In this document: in pieces, positions 53,922-63,484 of the stretch
Layout: every line of letters starts with the position of its first letter
How positions within the stretch are numbered: the first letter of the stretch is position 1
DNA from: JBAXTE01 sp963556065
GTDB lineage: Bacteria; Bacteroidota; Bacteroidia; Bacteroidales; WCHB1-69
Length of the DNA: 64,000 nucleotides
Reading direction: 5' to 3'
Assembly: GCA_963556065.3 (NCBI GenBank)
Contig: CAUVYH020000021.1
Span: forward strand, 3,472 to 67,471
Program-made: the position numbers and the translations under genes
The notes under the pieces: generated by a model
The model's input: only the letters and a program-made list of their open reading frames with translations
Databases searched by the model: none
Told to the model about the DNA's origin: nothing

Positions 53922-55268
53922 TTACTTTTTTTGGATATTGTATAGTTCAATTTTCTGATTCAGTGTAGGCCTCGATATCTCAAGTATTTTGGCTACTTTT
54001 TCTTTCTGCCAGTCTAATGCTTCGAGCACTTTTTCGATATGTTCTTTTTCAACATCTTTTAACGATCTGAAGGCATTGTAAGTATGGGGCGAAGAGAGTG
54101 CTTGGCTTTGGTTAAACTGAATATGTATTTTATCTAAAGTATCGGAATTACAGATAAGCATTGCACGTGTGAGGGTATGTTCCAGTTCGCGGACATTTCC
54201 CGGCCACGGATGATCCATAAGTACTTCCAGTGCATCTTTTGTAATGTGTTTTATTTGTCGAAGATACGCTTGATTCGTCTTTTGAATAAAGAAATCTACG
54301 AGTAGCGGTATATCATTTACTCGTTCACGGAGAGGAGGAATATCAATTGTAAATACGTTTAGCCGATAATATAAATCCTGCCTGAATTTGCCAACCTTTA
54401 CCAACTCCTCAAGAGACTTGTTTGAGGCTGCAATAATTCGTGCTCTCATTGGTAATGTTTGCTCTCCTCCAACACGTTCAAATTCATTTTCCTGAATTAC
54501 GCGTAATAATTTTAATTGAATGTTAAGCGAAATTTCAGAGATTTCATCCAAGAGAATGGTTCCTTCACCGGCCAATTCAAATTTACCGGTTTTATCACGA
54601 ACAGCATCGGTGAAAGATCCTTTTACATGACCGAAAAGTTCGCTTTCGAGCAATGTTTCGGCAAGTGCACTGCAGTTAACGGCTACAAACGGACGATTCC
54701 GGGTAACTCCGCTTTCATGGATAATTCGGGCAACAACCTCTTTTCCGGTTCCTGTTTCTCCTTTAATCAGCACCGATACTCTGCTATTAGAGACTAGGCC
54801 TATTTTTTTAATGACCTCGCGAATGCCTTCACTCTTCCCCACTAAAGAAGTTCCCGACATAGAACTGATTTTTGTCTGTTGTGGGTTGATGTCCAATTTT
54901 ATTAGTCCGGTTTCAGTGGAGGCTGTATTGATAATGTTCTTAAGCTTTTTTAAATTGATCGGTTTTTCTATATAGTCGAAAGCGCCTGCTTGCATAGCTT
55001 TTATGGTGAGTTGCATTTCGTCATAAGCCGTCATCAGGACGATAGGGGTATTAGGCAACTGTTTTTTTACCCGTTCAATAACTTCCAGTCCGTTAAGTCC
55101 GGGCATCAGAAAATCAGTGATGACAATGTTCGGCTTTTCCGAAAATATTGTAGAAATCCCGTCTTCTCCGTTTGAGCAAGCAATAACTTGATGTCCCCAA
55201 CTGTTGAGCGCTTTTTCTAAGATGACTTGTGTGATTTTATCATCTTCTATGACGACTATTTTACTCAT
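53922..55268 (-). CDS. sigma-54-dependent response regulator (NtrC family)
   Basis: A 448-residue activator: receiver domain (IVVIEDD, Asp in NIVITDFLMPG, Lys in YIEKPI), AAA+ domain with Walker A VLIKGETGTGKEVVARIIH and Walker B ILLDEISEI, and a C-terminal Fis-type helix-turn-helix (WQKEKVAKILEISRPTLNQKI). The sigma-54 contact loop reads GSFTDA where GAFTGA is usual. No sensor kinase adjoins it. Regulated genes cannot be told; a -24/-12 site was not found nearby. Confidence 0.92.
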   Translation of the reverse strand: MSKIVVIEDDKITQVILEKALNSWGHQVIACSNGEDGISTIFSEKPNIVITDFLMPGLNGLEVIERVKKQLPNTPIVLMTAYDEMQLTIKAMQAGAFDYIEKPINLKKLKNIINTASTETGLIKLDINPQQTKISSMSGTSLVGKSEGIREVIKKIGLVSNSRVSVLIKGETGTGKEVVARIIHESGVTRNRPFVAVNCSALAETLLESELFGHVKGSFTDAVRDKTGKFELAGEGTILLDEISEISLNIQLKLLRVIQENEFERVGGEQTLPMRARIIAASNKSLEELVKVGKFRQDLYYRLNVFTIDIPPLRERVNDIPLLVDFFIQKTNQAYLRQIKHITKDALEVLMDHPWPGNVRELEHTLTRAMLICNSDTLDKIHIQFNQSQALSSPHTYNAFRSLKDVEKEHIEKVLEALDWQKEKVAKILEISRPTLNQKIELYNIQKK

Positions 55269-55377
55269 AAGCCTGTTTTTTTAATGACAAAAGTTGTATT
55301 TTTCCGAAGGAAGAATGTTCTTCACTTATATAAATTAACCGATTTTTATGTTGCTTGTTCAATGTTCGTATTAAAAT

Positions 55378-55848
55378 TTAATGATGATAGGGCTCGTTTT
55401 TTAAGATAGTGAGCGCCCTGTATAATTGCTCTAAAAATATAAGTTGCACCATCTGATGAGAAAAAGTCATTTTGGATAGTGCAATTTTAGTGTTTGCGCG
55501 TCGATAAACCGTCGGACTAAATCCATAAGGACCTCCGGTGATAAAAACAACCTGTTTTATTCCGGATAGCATTCGCTGTTGGACGAATTTGGATAATTCA
55601 ACGGAGGTCAGCTGTGTTCCCAATTCATCCAATAGAACGACGTAGTCGCTGTCGGATATTTTGGACAAAAGAATCTCCCCCTCTTTCTCTTTTTGTTGTG
55701 CTTCGTTCAACGATTTGGTGCTTTTCAGCGGGGGAATCACCTCGTGTTTGAACGGGGTGTAATGAGGAATCCGACGGCGATAAATTTCGCAACCTTCAAC
55801 AAGATACTTGTCATCGGGTGTGGCAAAACTGAGATAGATGATTTTCAT
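55378..55848 (-). CDS. rlmH: 23S rRNA (pseudouridine1915-N3)-methyltransferase
   Basis: SPOUT methyltransferase modifying helix 69 of 23S rRNA. Diagnostic segments are VVLLDELGTQLTS, VVFITGGPYGFSP, and the C-terminal KMTFSHQMVQLIFLEQLYRA...NEPYHH. The 156 residues are the standard length. It lies 12 bases after dgt and shares its transcript with dgt and the permease. Confidence 0.96.
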   Translation of the reverse strand: MKIIYLSFATPDDKYLVEGCEIYRRRIPHYTPFKHEVIPPLKSTKSLNEAQQKEKEGEILLSKISDSDYVVLLDELGTQLTSVELSKFVQQRMLSGIKQVVFITGGPYGFSPTVYRRANTKIALSKMTFSHQMVQLIFLEQLYRALTILKNEPYHH

Positions 55849-55860
55849 AGGAATAGAGGA

Positions 55861-57093
55861 TTAAAAGCGGATGATTTCCTGATAACTTGCAATGGCAAAA
55901 TTGTCGGAGAGTGAAGAAATAAAGTCAATAATTGCTTTGTGATAATCTGCTTTTTGAGAAATGTTGTAAATAACCTTGTTCTGATATTTTTGTTCTAAAC
56001 GAACATCTGGAGCATAATCGGAATAAAGAATCAGCCACTTTTCAAAATGGTCGGTAATCGTTGGACATAACTTTTTTTGCTCCGTGATGTTTTGAGTCAG
56101 AATAGGAATAGTATTGTCGAAAAGTGAATCGAAAAGCTCAAAAATAGAGATAATGATCAAATCGGCGTAGCGGTTGTAATTATTGAGCCTGGGCTGCAAA
56201 TAGATGTGTTTGTAATTGAAGTCTTTAATCTGCATTAGGGCGTGAAAATAGTCGTCGGTAAACCCAATTCCTTTTTCGGGCGAACTATAATGGCACAGAT
56301 CAATAATAAAGTTGTGCATCAGCACGGTATTGTTTATTTGCTCAAAAGTGATTCCCGATATCGGATTAAGAATGGATAAAAGTTCTTCAATTTCATTATC
56401 GCTTAGGATTTTCAATCGCAACGCATCTTCAATATCCCGGCCTAAGTAAGAAATTTTATCGGCAATTTTTACCACGCAACCTTCCCAAGTATAAGGGGCA
56501 TGCTCGTTGGGGATATTGATGCTCTTTAAATCAATGGCTTCCGCTCTGGGAAACAACACTTTTTCGTTTACCTCGCCACAATGGGAGATAATGCCATCTC
56601 GAACGGCATAAGTTAATCTCAAATTCCGATGATAACCATCCGGATTGAAAAGCGTTTCAATGGAATCCGCAAAATGAAGGCTGTTTTTTTCGTGCCAGAA
56701 ATGGCCTCCGTAATATTCTTTAGCCAGTTGATCCAACTTGTGTTCTCCATCATGGCCGAAGGGGGCATGGCCGATGTCGTGGCCAATGGCAATGGCTTGC
56801 GCCAACTCCTTGTTGAGCCCTAGATAATCGCAAATAGTATAGCTAACCGAAGAAACATGCCCCACATGTTCGATGCGTGTACAGATGTGGTCGTTGTGGG
56901 TGGCATGAAAAACCTGTGTCTTGTGTTTTAACCGACGATAAGCCTGAGAATGAAGCAGCCGGTTGTAATCGCGCCAAAATTTACTTCGGATTTCATCGGT
57001 GCGCTCCTCCAAAAACGATTCCCGCTCGATGCACCGGTTCCATTTGGGCGATTCCTCAGTAATGGCTTCTTCTGCAAATTTTTGTTTCATCAT
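55861..57093 (-). CDS. dgt: deoxyguanosinetriphosphate triphosphohydrolase-like protein
   Basis: HD-domain dNTP triphosphohydrolase that splits dGTP (or other dNTPs) to nucleoside and tripolyphosphate. The metal-binding residues are in YRRLKHKTQVF, RIEHVGHVSSVS and IAIGHDIGHAPFGHDGEHKLD. The length of 410 residues fits the Dgt-like family. The ATG overlaps the permease stop by 4 bases (57090-57093), indicating translational coupling, and rlmH follows after 12 bases. Preference among dNTPs is not deducible. Confidence 0.92.
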   Translation of the reverse strand: MMKQKFAEEAITEESPKWNRCIERESFLEERTDEIRSKFWRDYNRLLHSQAYRRLKHKTQVFHATHNDHICTRIEHVGHVSSVSYTICDYLGLNKELAQAIAIGHDIGHAPFGHDGEHKLDQLAKEYYGGHFWHEKNSLHFADSIETLFNPDGYHRNLRLTYAVRDGIISHCGEVNEKVLFPRAEAIDLKSINIPNEHAPYTWEGCVVKIADKISYLGRDIEDALRLKILSDNEIEELLSILNPISGITFEQINNTVLMHNFIIDLCHYSSPEKGIGFTDDYFHALMQIKDFNYKHIYLQPRLNNYNRYADLIIISIFELFDSLFDNTIPILTQNITEQKKLCPTITDHFEKWLILYSDYAPDVRLEQKYQNKVIYNISQKADYHKAIIDFISSLSDNFAIASYQEIIRF

Positions 57094-58307
57094 TGGTATC
57101 GAATAGCTTGGATGGTTGAAATTTTTCGAGTAATGGCATAAATGGGAAGATAGGCAAAAAATGAGGTAATTATAAAAACACCAAGGTTAATCAGCAGATA
57201 ATGGATGGGGGCAAGGTTAATAGGAACAGCATCCATATAATACAAATCTTGGTTGAGGGGAATTAAATGCGTGTATTTTTGAATAATGGAAAGCGACAAC
57301 GCCACAATATTGCCGATAATCAAACCTTTTACGATGATGGTTCCGGCAACTTGAACAAAAATCCTTGAAATTGAGTGATGGCTGGCTCCCATGGCCTTCA
57401 AAATTCCGATGGTGGTGGATTGTTCCAAAATCAGGATAAGTAGCGTGGAAATAACGGTAATAGTGCTGATGATGACGATTAACCCGATTAAAATATACAT
57501 GTTGGTATCAAACATTCCGATCCAGTCGAACAGATCGGGGTTGGACTCGATAATGGTTTGTGCTTTTTGGTCGTAAGGAATAAGCGAGCTCACCTCTTCT
57601 GCGGTTTGTTTAATCTTTGAAAAGTCATGAAGGATAATTTCGAATCCGTCAATTTCACCGTTTTCCCAGTTGTTGAGTTTTCGGATCTGATCGATATTCA
57701 CAAATGCAAATTTAGTATCAAACTGGCTCATCCCCGTTTCATAAATTCCACATACGGTATAGGCTCTCATTCGAGGTGGGTCTTGAATAAAATACATGGA
57801 AACTTTGTCGCCCACTACAATACCCAGTTTATCGGCCGTGATTTTCGAAATCATGATTTTTTTGCCCGAAGCGCTGTCGAAACGGAGCACTTCTCCTTTT
57901 CGGAGGGTCTGTTTGAAGAAATCCCAGCGATAGGTGGAATCCACTCCTTTTAGGACAATGCCCTCAATGGTCTCTTTTTGTTTGATGATTCCGGCTTTTG
58001 TTGCGTAGGGTTGGATGTTTTGTACATTGCTTAACCCTTTTATCTCTTTGATATATGGCTGGTTTTGTACGATGGGTTCCGATTCGTACGATTTATTTAA
58101 ATCGAAATGCGAAATGGTGATGTGTGCTCCGAACCCACTGACTTTATCGCGGATAGTTCTTTGAAATCCGGTAACGATACTCATCGAAAGCAGCATTACC
58201 GTAACCCCGATGGCTATGCTTGCAATGCTGATATTGATAATCAACCGGGAATATTGCTTTTTTTGCCCCTTTAAAATGTGATTCGCTATCGTTTTAGTGT
58301 ATTTCAC
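57090..58307 (-). CDS. LolC/LolE-like ABC transporter permease (FtsX family)
   Basis: Inner-membrane permease of 405 residues with the FtsX/MacB architecture: an N-terminal helix (LIINISIASIAIGVTVMLLSMSIV), a large periplasmic domain of about 200 residues, then three helices (MYILIGLIVIISTITVISTLLILI, IIVKGLIIGNIVALSLSII, LLINLGVFIITSFFAYLPIY). The segment ILEQSTTIGILKAMGASHHSI is typical of the lipoprotein-releasing permeases. No LolD-type ATPase is adjacent. It heads the dgt-rlmH operon. Confidence 0.85.
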   Translation of the reverse strand: MKYTKTIANHILKGQKKQYSRLIINISIASIAIGVTVMLLSMSIVTGFQRTIRDKVSGFGAHITISHFDLNKSYESEPIVQNQPYIKEIKGLSNVQNIQPYATKAGIIKQKETIEGIVLKGVDSTYRWDFFKQTLRKGEVLRFDSASGKKIMISKITADKLGIVVGDKVSMYFIQDPPRMRAYTVCGIYETGMSQFDTKFAFVNIDQIRKLNNWENGEIDGFEIILHDFSKIKQTAEEVSSLIPYDQKAQTIIESNPDLFDWIGMFDTNMYILIGLIVIISTITVISTLLILILEQSTTIGILKAMGASHHSISRIFVQVAGTIIVKGLIIGNIVALSLSIIQKYTHLIPLNQDLYYMDAVPINLAPIHYLLINLGVFIITSFFAYLPIYAITRKISTIQAIRYQ

Positions 58308-58526
58308 AAGCTCTATTTGTAGTCAGTGTTGATTTAATAAAATCAAAATTACAAAAAAAATCAAGTTCTGGCAATTTTCGGAATGATTTTCCCGAATTAT
58401 GGGATTAAATGGGGAAATTAAGGTTTATTGTTGAAATTTGGTTGATAGGTTGATGGGGCTATGAGTTTATAAGTTTATAGCTTTATCAATATCCTCAACT
58501 GTTTTTTTAGTTAAAAACAACCCCTC

Positions 58527-58606
58527 TTTTTGACATAAATTATATTTTGTCAAAACAAAAATGTTAAGTTTTAATTCTCTATATTTGTGGGGTGAAAATG
58601 CGATAG
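58527..58606 (+). repeat. promoter-containing direct repeat, copy 1
   Basis: About 80 bases from CTTTTTGACATAAATTATA to GCGATAG, nearly identical to 59606-59687. It contains TATATTTG at 58580-58587, a -7 promoter match. It lies 90-170 bases upstream of the secreted-protein gene at 58696. The remainder of the 58308-58674 spacer shows nothing else. Confidence 0.8.
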
Positions 58607-58695
58607 ATTCTTTGTCAATGCATTGAGGTTAAAAGAGGTTTGGAATTTATGGTCGTTGGAACCTAACTAGTTATATGAAATTAAAAACAAAAAAT

Positions 58696-59265
58696 ATGAA
58701 AATGAAAAAAACAACAATTGGACTTTTGTTAATTATAACATGCATTAATGTTTATGCTCAAGATTTCTTTATTGTAAGAGAGGATACTACATTTTGCAAT
58801 AATCTCAAATTTTCCACTACCAGTCAAGGGTATTTAAAATCAATAAGCTATGATGATTTAAATGGGAAAAGTGTTTCAATTGAAGGTAGAAAAAAAGTTC
58901 CGGACGTTCTTACTTTTTGTATTAACGGTAGTCTTATAGATAAAACTCCTTTAAAGGCTCACAAACCGGATGGTTATATTCGATATACGGAAAGAGCGGT
59001 AGATGGAAAGTTAAAAGTATATGTTGGCAGGCAAGAATCTGTTGATTTAGGGAGTGGGAATGTAGCATCGGGTACTTACAGATTCTTTATTAAAATGCCG
59101 AATGGTACTTATTACAAAATAAACAAGAAAAGTAATATGGAAAAATACATAAAACCATATCTTTTGAAATGCGTGGAATTTAAAAATCAATATAAAGGTG
59201 ACTTCAGTAGAAGAGAACCTCAATTTATAGAGATGATAAAACTATATAATTCTTTATGTAATTAA
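58696..59265 (+). CDS. hypothetical secreted protein
   Basis: A 189-residue protein starting at the ATG at 58696, which gives a clean signal peptide (MKMKKTTIGLLLIITCINVYAQ). The remainder is beta-rich and Lys-rich, with a segment GRQESVDLGSGNVASGTYRF and a helical end. No family is recognised. Its promoter region is a near copy of the one upstream of the O-acyltransferase pair. Confidence 0.65.
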   Translation: MKMKKTTIGLLLIITCINVYAQDFFIVREDTTFCNNLKFSTTSQGYLKSISYDDLNGKSVSIEGRKKVPDVLTFCINGSLIDKTPLKAHKPDGYIRYTERAVDGKLKVYVGRQESVDLGSGNVASGTYRFFIKMPNGTYYKINKKSNMEKYIKPYLLKCVEFKNQYKGDFSRREPQFIEMIKLYNSLCN

Positions 59266-59605
59266 CCACGACATTGCAAGCGTTTAACCTTTAGGGGACT
59301 TCTTAGAGGTGGTTGAGATTTTGAAACCGCAGAATGCTGGCGTATTTGAGAATTTCAAAATTGAAAGCTAACGCTGAAAAAGCAATTATTAGAAGTTCGC
59401 TTTAGTGCGATAGCTTCACAATGCGATCCTGATTATGCCATCTCAATAGTTATAGGGTTGGCATTTTTTCAATCCGGATCGAAAATCAGCGAAGTTGAAT
59501 CCGCTCCAAAAGGAGAGTTTGGATGTTAATCATAAAATATTTTGATGGGATTTTCCAGAACACATTCCCGAAAAGCCCTTAATTAATAGCTAAAATAAAG
59601 CTTTG
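59266..59605. other. spacer without a recognised gene
   Basis: About 340 bases between the secreted-protein gene and the second direct repeat. Several frames are short and broken by stops; no RNA gene or terminator with a T tract is apparent. Confidence 0.5.
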
Positions 59606-59687
59606 TTTTTGACATAAATTATATTTTGCCAAAACAAAAATGTTAAGTTTTAATTCTTTATATTTGTGGGCTGAAAAAATGAGATAG
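59606..59687 (+). repeat. promoter-containing direct repeat, copy 2
   Basis: Second copy of the 80-base segment at 58527-58606, with only a handful of differences (for example TTTTGCC for TTTTGTC and a 1-2 base length change near the end). It contains TATATTTG at 59659-59666 and lies upstream of the MBOAT gene at 59823. Confidence 0.8.
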
Positions 59688-59822
59688 GCTCTATTCTTAT
59701 ACATCCTAAACTGGCTGAATGAGAATGGATTTATCTTTGTTATAAACAATTGCCGTCAATGCTAAAAAAACACACACAGACAGACCGTACACAACTTGAA
59801 AATTACAAAATAGACAGACAAT

Positions 59823-61271
59823 ATGCTTTTTAACTCATTAAACTTTGCAATATTCTTACCGATTGTTTTTATGCTTTATTGGTTTGCGACAAAAGGGAAT
59901 TTAAGACTTCAAAATATTTTACTTCTTGTTTCAAGCTATTTTTTTTATGCTTGTTGGGACTGGCGGTTTATGTTTTTACTGATATTTTCCACCTTATTAG
60001 ACTTCTATACAGGAATCAAAATATACGAAGCCACAAACCGGAGAAAGAAATTGTTTTGGCTTTGGCTGAGTGTTGGAATCAACTTAGGTTTTCTTGGAGT
60101 TTTTAAATACTACAACTTTTTTGCGGCATCATTTGCCGATGGATTATCTCTTTTAGGACTTAAAGCAAATTTAGGTTCATTGCAAGTGATTTTACCTGTA
60201 GGGATTTCTTTTTATACTTTTCATGGCTTATCCTATGTTCTCGACCTCTATAAAAACAGAATAAAACCAGAAAGAAGTTTTACTTCCTATTCTGTTTTCG
60301 TTAGCTTTTTCCCTTTGCTTGTGGCTGGGCCCATAGAAAGAGCGACGCATTTATTGCCTCAAATTCTTAAAAAAAGAGAATTCGATTATTCAAAAGCGGT
60401 TGATGGATTGCGACAAATATTATGGGGTTTATTCAAGAAGGTAGTCATCGCTGACAATTGTGCAGAATATGCAAATACAATTTTCAATAATTCTTCTACC
60501 TACTCCGGAAGTACGCTTTTAGTGGGTGCGTTGTTTTTTACGTTTCAAATCTATTGTGACTTTTCAGGTTACTCTGATATTGCAATAGGAACAGCCCGTT
60601 TATTTGGAATTGATCTTTTAAGAAACTTTGCTTTTCCATATTTCTCAAGAGATATTGCCGAATTTTGGAGACGTTGGCATATTTCACTGTCTTCTTGGTT
60701 TAAAGACTACCTCTATATTCCGTTAGGGGGGAGTAGAGGTGGAATGTGGATGAAAATACGAAATACATTTATCATTTTTTTGGTAAGTGGTTTTTGGCAC
60801 GGTGCAAATTGGACATTTATTGTTTGGGGCTTTTTAAATGCTCTATATATCATGCCTTCAATTGTATTTAACACACACAGAAATAACCTTGACATTGTAG
60901 CAAAAGGAAAATATTTCCCTACAATCAAAGAATTTTTATCTATAGCAATAACATTTAGCTTGACAGTATTTGCCTGGATTTTCTTTCGAGCTACCAATGT
61001 TACACATGCTTTTAGTTATATTTCTGAAATATTTTCCAGTTCATTTTTTACAACTCCCGATTTTACTGGCGTTGGTAAAGTTGGACCAATAGCATGTCTA
61101 ACAATCATATTTATGATAATAGAATGGGTTGGTAGAGAACAACAATATGCAATTGCACAATTAGGCGTAAAATGGTATAAACCTATAAGATTGGCGATGT
61201 ATTATGCTATTATATTTGCAATATTTTGGTTTAGTGGTAACGAACAACAGTTTATTTATTTTCAATTTTAA
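59823..61271 (+). CDS. MBOAT family O-acyltransferase (AlgI-like)
   Basis: Polytopic membrane O-acyltransferase of 482 residues. The family pattern is visible: QVILPVGISFYTFHGLSYVLD, FFPLLVAGPIERATHLLPQ, FQIYCDFSGYSDIAIGTARL, FAFPYFSRDIAEFWRRWHIS and the catalytic-His segment FLVSGFWHGANWTFIVWG. In alginate and cellulose systems such proteins pass acetyl groups across the inner membrane to an exported polymer. The SGNH partner follows 10 bases later. No glycan synthase is next to it, so the acceptor is unknown. Confidence 0.9.
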   Translation: MLFNSLNFAIFLPIVFMLYWFATKGNLRLQNILLLVSSYFFYACWDWRFMFLLIFSTLLDFYTGIKIYEATNRRKKLFWLWLSVGINLGFLGVFKYYNFFAASFADGLSLLGLKANLGSLQVILPVGISFYTFHGLSYVLDLYKNRIKPERSFTSYSVFVSFFPLLVAGPIERATHLLPQILKKREFDYSKAVDGLRQILWGLFKKVVIADNCAEYANTIFNNSSTYSGSTLLVGALFFTFQIYCDFSGYSDIAIGTARLFGIDLLRNFAFPYFSRDIAEFWRRWHISLSSWFKDYLYIPLGGSRGGMWMKIRNTFIIFLVSGFWHGANWTFIVWGFLNALYIMPSIVFNTHRNNLDIVAKGKYFPTIKEFLSIAITFSLTVFAWIFFRATNVTHAFSYISEIFSSSFFTTPDFTGVGKVGPIACLTIIFMIIEWVGREQQYAIAQLGVKWYKPIRLAMYYAIIFAIFWFSGNEQQFIYFQF

Positions 61272-61281
61272 TGAGGTAGTT

Positions 61282-62385
61282 ATGAGAAAATTTATATTTA
61301 AAACATTGTGGTTCTTATTGCCAATAATAGCTCTTAATATATTCACATTTATGTTTTATATCAGAACCGAAGGTCCCGATTTATTAAGAATGGGCTATAT
61401 CCTGAATTTATTTCCAAATTATCACGATATTTTTTTGAAGGAGGATGAAAACAAAATCAATTATACTCAGATTTCGGAAAAGCCAAAAAGTAGAAAATTC
61501 AAAGTTTTAACATTAGGGGATTCTTTCTCCGAACAACAAGGACATGGCTATAAAAATTATTTGGCAAAAGATAATAAAATTACATTATTACATATTGATA
61601 GGTTTTTATCAGGCAATCAAATTCAAACTTTATTTAGTTTGTTGAATGGTGATTTTTTTGAACAGTATCATTTTGAGTATGTAATTCTTGAAAACATTGA
61701 ACGTCAATATATAGAGTCCATCGAAAATATCGATACATTAAAAAAATTAAGTTCAAAAGAGCTATTTGATTCAATTGATGAGAAAAAAAGCCCAAAAGTA
61801 AAAACAGTATCAAAACCTGTAGATTTAAGCTTTAAGTTTCCGTCAAAGAGCATTTTATTATTCCCTTATTATACCTTTCAATACTATTCTAAAAACAATT
61901 TCCTGTTTGATGATAAAGTTTATAAAACAAAACTTTCGCGAAGTTTTTTTTCTGTTGATAATACGGATTTGCTTTTTTATTCTTATGATGCGAATATAAC
62001 TCAAAAAAACAATATTTATGAAAATGTTTGTAAACTGAATGCTACCTTAAATAATTTGGATAAGTTACTTAAGAAAAAAGGTGTAAAGCTAATTGTGTTG
62101 CCTGCTCCAGATAAATATGACATTTATTACGATTACATAGTTGATAAAAAAGGATTTACAAAACCAAGATTATTTGAACAACTGCAAAAAATGCATAAAG
62201 ATTACATCTATATTGATAGTAAGAAAATATTATCCAATGCCATTACTCAAAAAAAAGATATTTATTACTATGATGATACGCATTGGTCTCCATGGGCATC
62301 ACAATTTATTGCAGCTGAAATTGAAAAACAGATAAGAATTGATGAGAACAAAACGCTTGATGGTAACATCGGGGTAGCACAATAG
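61282..62385 (+). CDS. AlgJ/AlgX-like SGNH-type acetyltransferase
   Basis: A 367-residue protein from the ATG at 61282 (the frame is open further upstream into the MBOAT gene, but that part overlaps it). One N-terminal membrane anchor (FKTLWFLLPIIALNIFTFMFYI) precedes a periplasmic domain with the Ser of VLTLGDSFSEQQG and the Asp-His motif YYDDTHWSPWAS near the end, as in AlgJ/AlgX. Ser, Asp and His are thus in the right order for acetyl transfer to an extracytoplasmic polymer. It is co-transcribed with the MBOAT gene. Confidence 0.82.
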   Translation: MRKFIFKTLWFLLPIIALNIFTFMFYIRTEGPDLLRMGYILNLFPNYHDIFLKEDENKINYTQISEKPKSRKFKVLTLGDSFSEQQGHGYKNYLAKDNKITLLHIDRFLSGNQIQTLFSLLNGDFFEQYHFEYVILENIERQYIESIENIDTLKKLSSKELFDSIDEKKSPKVKTVSKPVDLSFKFPSKSILLFPYYTFQYYSKNNFLFDDKVYKTKLSRSFFSVDNTDLLFYSYDANITQKNNIYENVCKLNATLNNLDKLLKKKGVKLIVLPAPDKYDIYYDYIVDKKGFTKPRLFEQLQKMHKDYIYIDSKKILSNAITQKKDIYYYDDTHWSPWASQFIAAEIEKQIRIDENKTLDGNIGVAQ

Positions 62386-62440
62386 CGTGATAGCTGGTTT
62401 TGAAAGCTTGTCAGCCGATGGCTGGTTCAACAAAAATAAA

Positions 62441-62448
62441 TATCTTTG
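62441..62448 (+). promoter_or_regulatory. -7 element upstream of the DJ-1/PfpI gene
   Basis: TATCTTTG, an exact TAnnTTTG match, about 90 bases before the ATG. No -33 TTG was found at the proper distance. Confidence 0.4.
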
Positions 62449-62539
62449 GTGTGCGGTGACAGAGTTGTGAAAAGCTTGCAAAGATTCAGTTGTTGGCAAG
62501 TAAACTTAAAATTTGACAGTGATTTAACGATATAGATTT

Positions 62540-63157
62540 ATGAAAATTGCAATATTTCTTTTTGACGATTACACGGCTCTTGATGTTATAGGGCCTTACG
62601 AGGTGCTATCAAAATTGCCGGATGCTCAAATTTTCTTTGTTGGGCTAGAGAAGAGAGCATATAAAGATTCGCATGGATTAAAAATTATTGCCGATTATAG
62701 TGTTGCGGAAATTATTGAGGCAGACATTTTGCTTATCCCGGGTGGATTTGGTGTGGATAATATTTTAAAAGATAAGGTTGTAATAGACTGGATTAAAAAA
62801 GTGAATCAAACAAGTAAATGGACATTGTCTGTTTGTTCAGGATCGCTATTGCTGGCAGAAGCCGGGTTGTTGGAAGGAAAAAATTGTACTTCCCACTGGG
62901 GGCGTAAAAAGCAATTAAGAAGTTATAATGTTAGAGTTACGGATAAATATGAAAGATACGTTCATGATGGTAAAATAATAACATCCGCAGGAGTTTCTGC
63001 CGGAATTGACATGGCATTATATCTGGTGGGTAAAATAGCAGGAACACAAACGGCTCAAATGATGCAATTGGCAATGGAATACGATCCGAAACCGCCTTTT
63101 GATTGTGGAACCCCCGATAAAGCGCCAAAAGAATTGCTTGAAAAGATGAAACGATAA
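62540..63157 (+). CDS. DJ-1/PfpI family protein
   Basis: A 205-residue cytosolic protein of the glutamine-amidotransferase-like class I superfamily: KIAIFLFDDYTALDVIGPYEVL at the N-terminus (Asp in FDDYTALDVIGP), the nucleophile elbow TLSVCSGSLLLAEAGLL with the reactive Cys at about 98, and CTSHWG after it. The close likeness is to the isonitrile-hydratase/ThiJ group rather than to AraC-type fused regulators, since no helix-turn-helix follows. Substrate unknown. Confidence 0.85.
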   Translation: MKIAIFLFDDYTALDVIGPYEVLSKLPDAQIFFVGLEKRAYKDSHGLKIIADYSVAEIIEADILLIPGGFGVDNILKDKVVIDWIKKVNQTSKWTLSVCSGSLLLAEAGLLEGKNCTSHWGRKKQLRSYNVRVTDKYERYVHDGKIITSAGVSAGIDMALYLVGKIAGTQTAQMMQLAMEYDPKPPFDCGTPDKAPKELLEKMKR

Positions 63158-63218
63158 ACAAGTAGTGAAAAGCGAAATGAAAGTAGCGTTTAATACTTAG
63201 AGGACATGCCCATTGCCG

Positions 63219-63435
63219 TTATCTCGACAACTTCGCAATTACATTCTTGGATTTGCTTTTTAATCCGGCAGAGAAAAATTCCTGATTGAATTCGATGCTT
63301 TGGATGATTTCGGGAATCAGATCCGGTTCCGAAATCCCGACCTTAAGGATCACATCCAAACAAAAGGCCCTTACGGCAACGGTTTCCGCGGGATCGTTAA
63401 AAAACTCGAAACAGAGATCAATCAAACAAAATACT
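63219..63435 (-). pseudogene. C-terminal gene fragment, copy 1 (HEAT-like protein)
   Basis: About 70 residues with no proper start, in the pattern TVAVRAFCLDVILKVGISEPDLIPEI ... FFSAGLKSKSKNVIAKLSR. The layout recalls the end of a conserved Bacteroidetes helical-repeat protein, but that is from memory. A stop lies in frame just upstream. A near-identical 115-120 base stretch is repeated at 63785-63900. Confidence 0.45.
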
Positions 63436-63484
63436 GCGCAGCCCTATAACTTCTATATTGCTAAATCTACTGCGGGCAAGCCGT

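Noticed and set aside
61204..61281. Upstream start of the AlgJ-like protein
   Set aside because: The added residues are a shadow of the end of the MBOAT gene; the ATG at 61282 precedes the membrane anchor directly.
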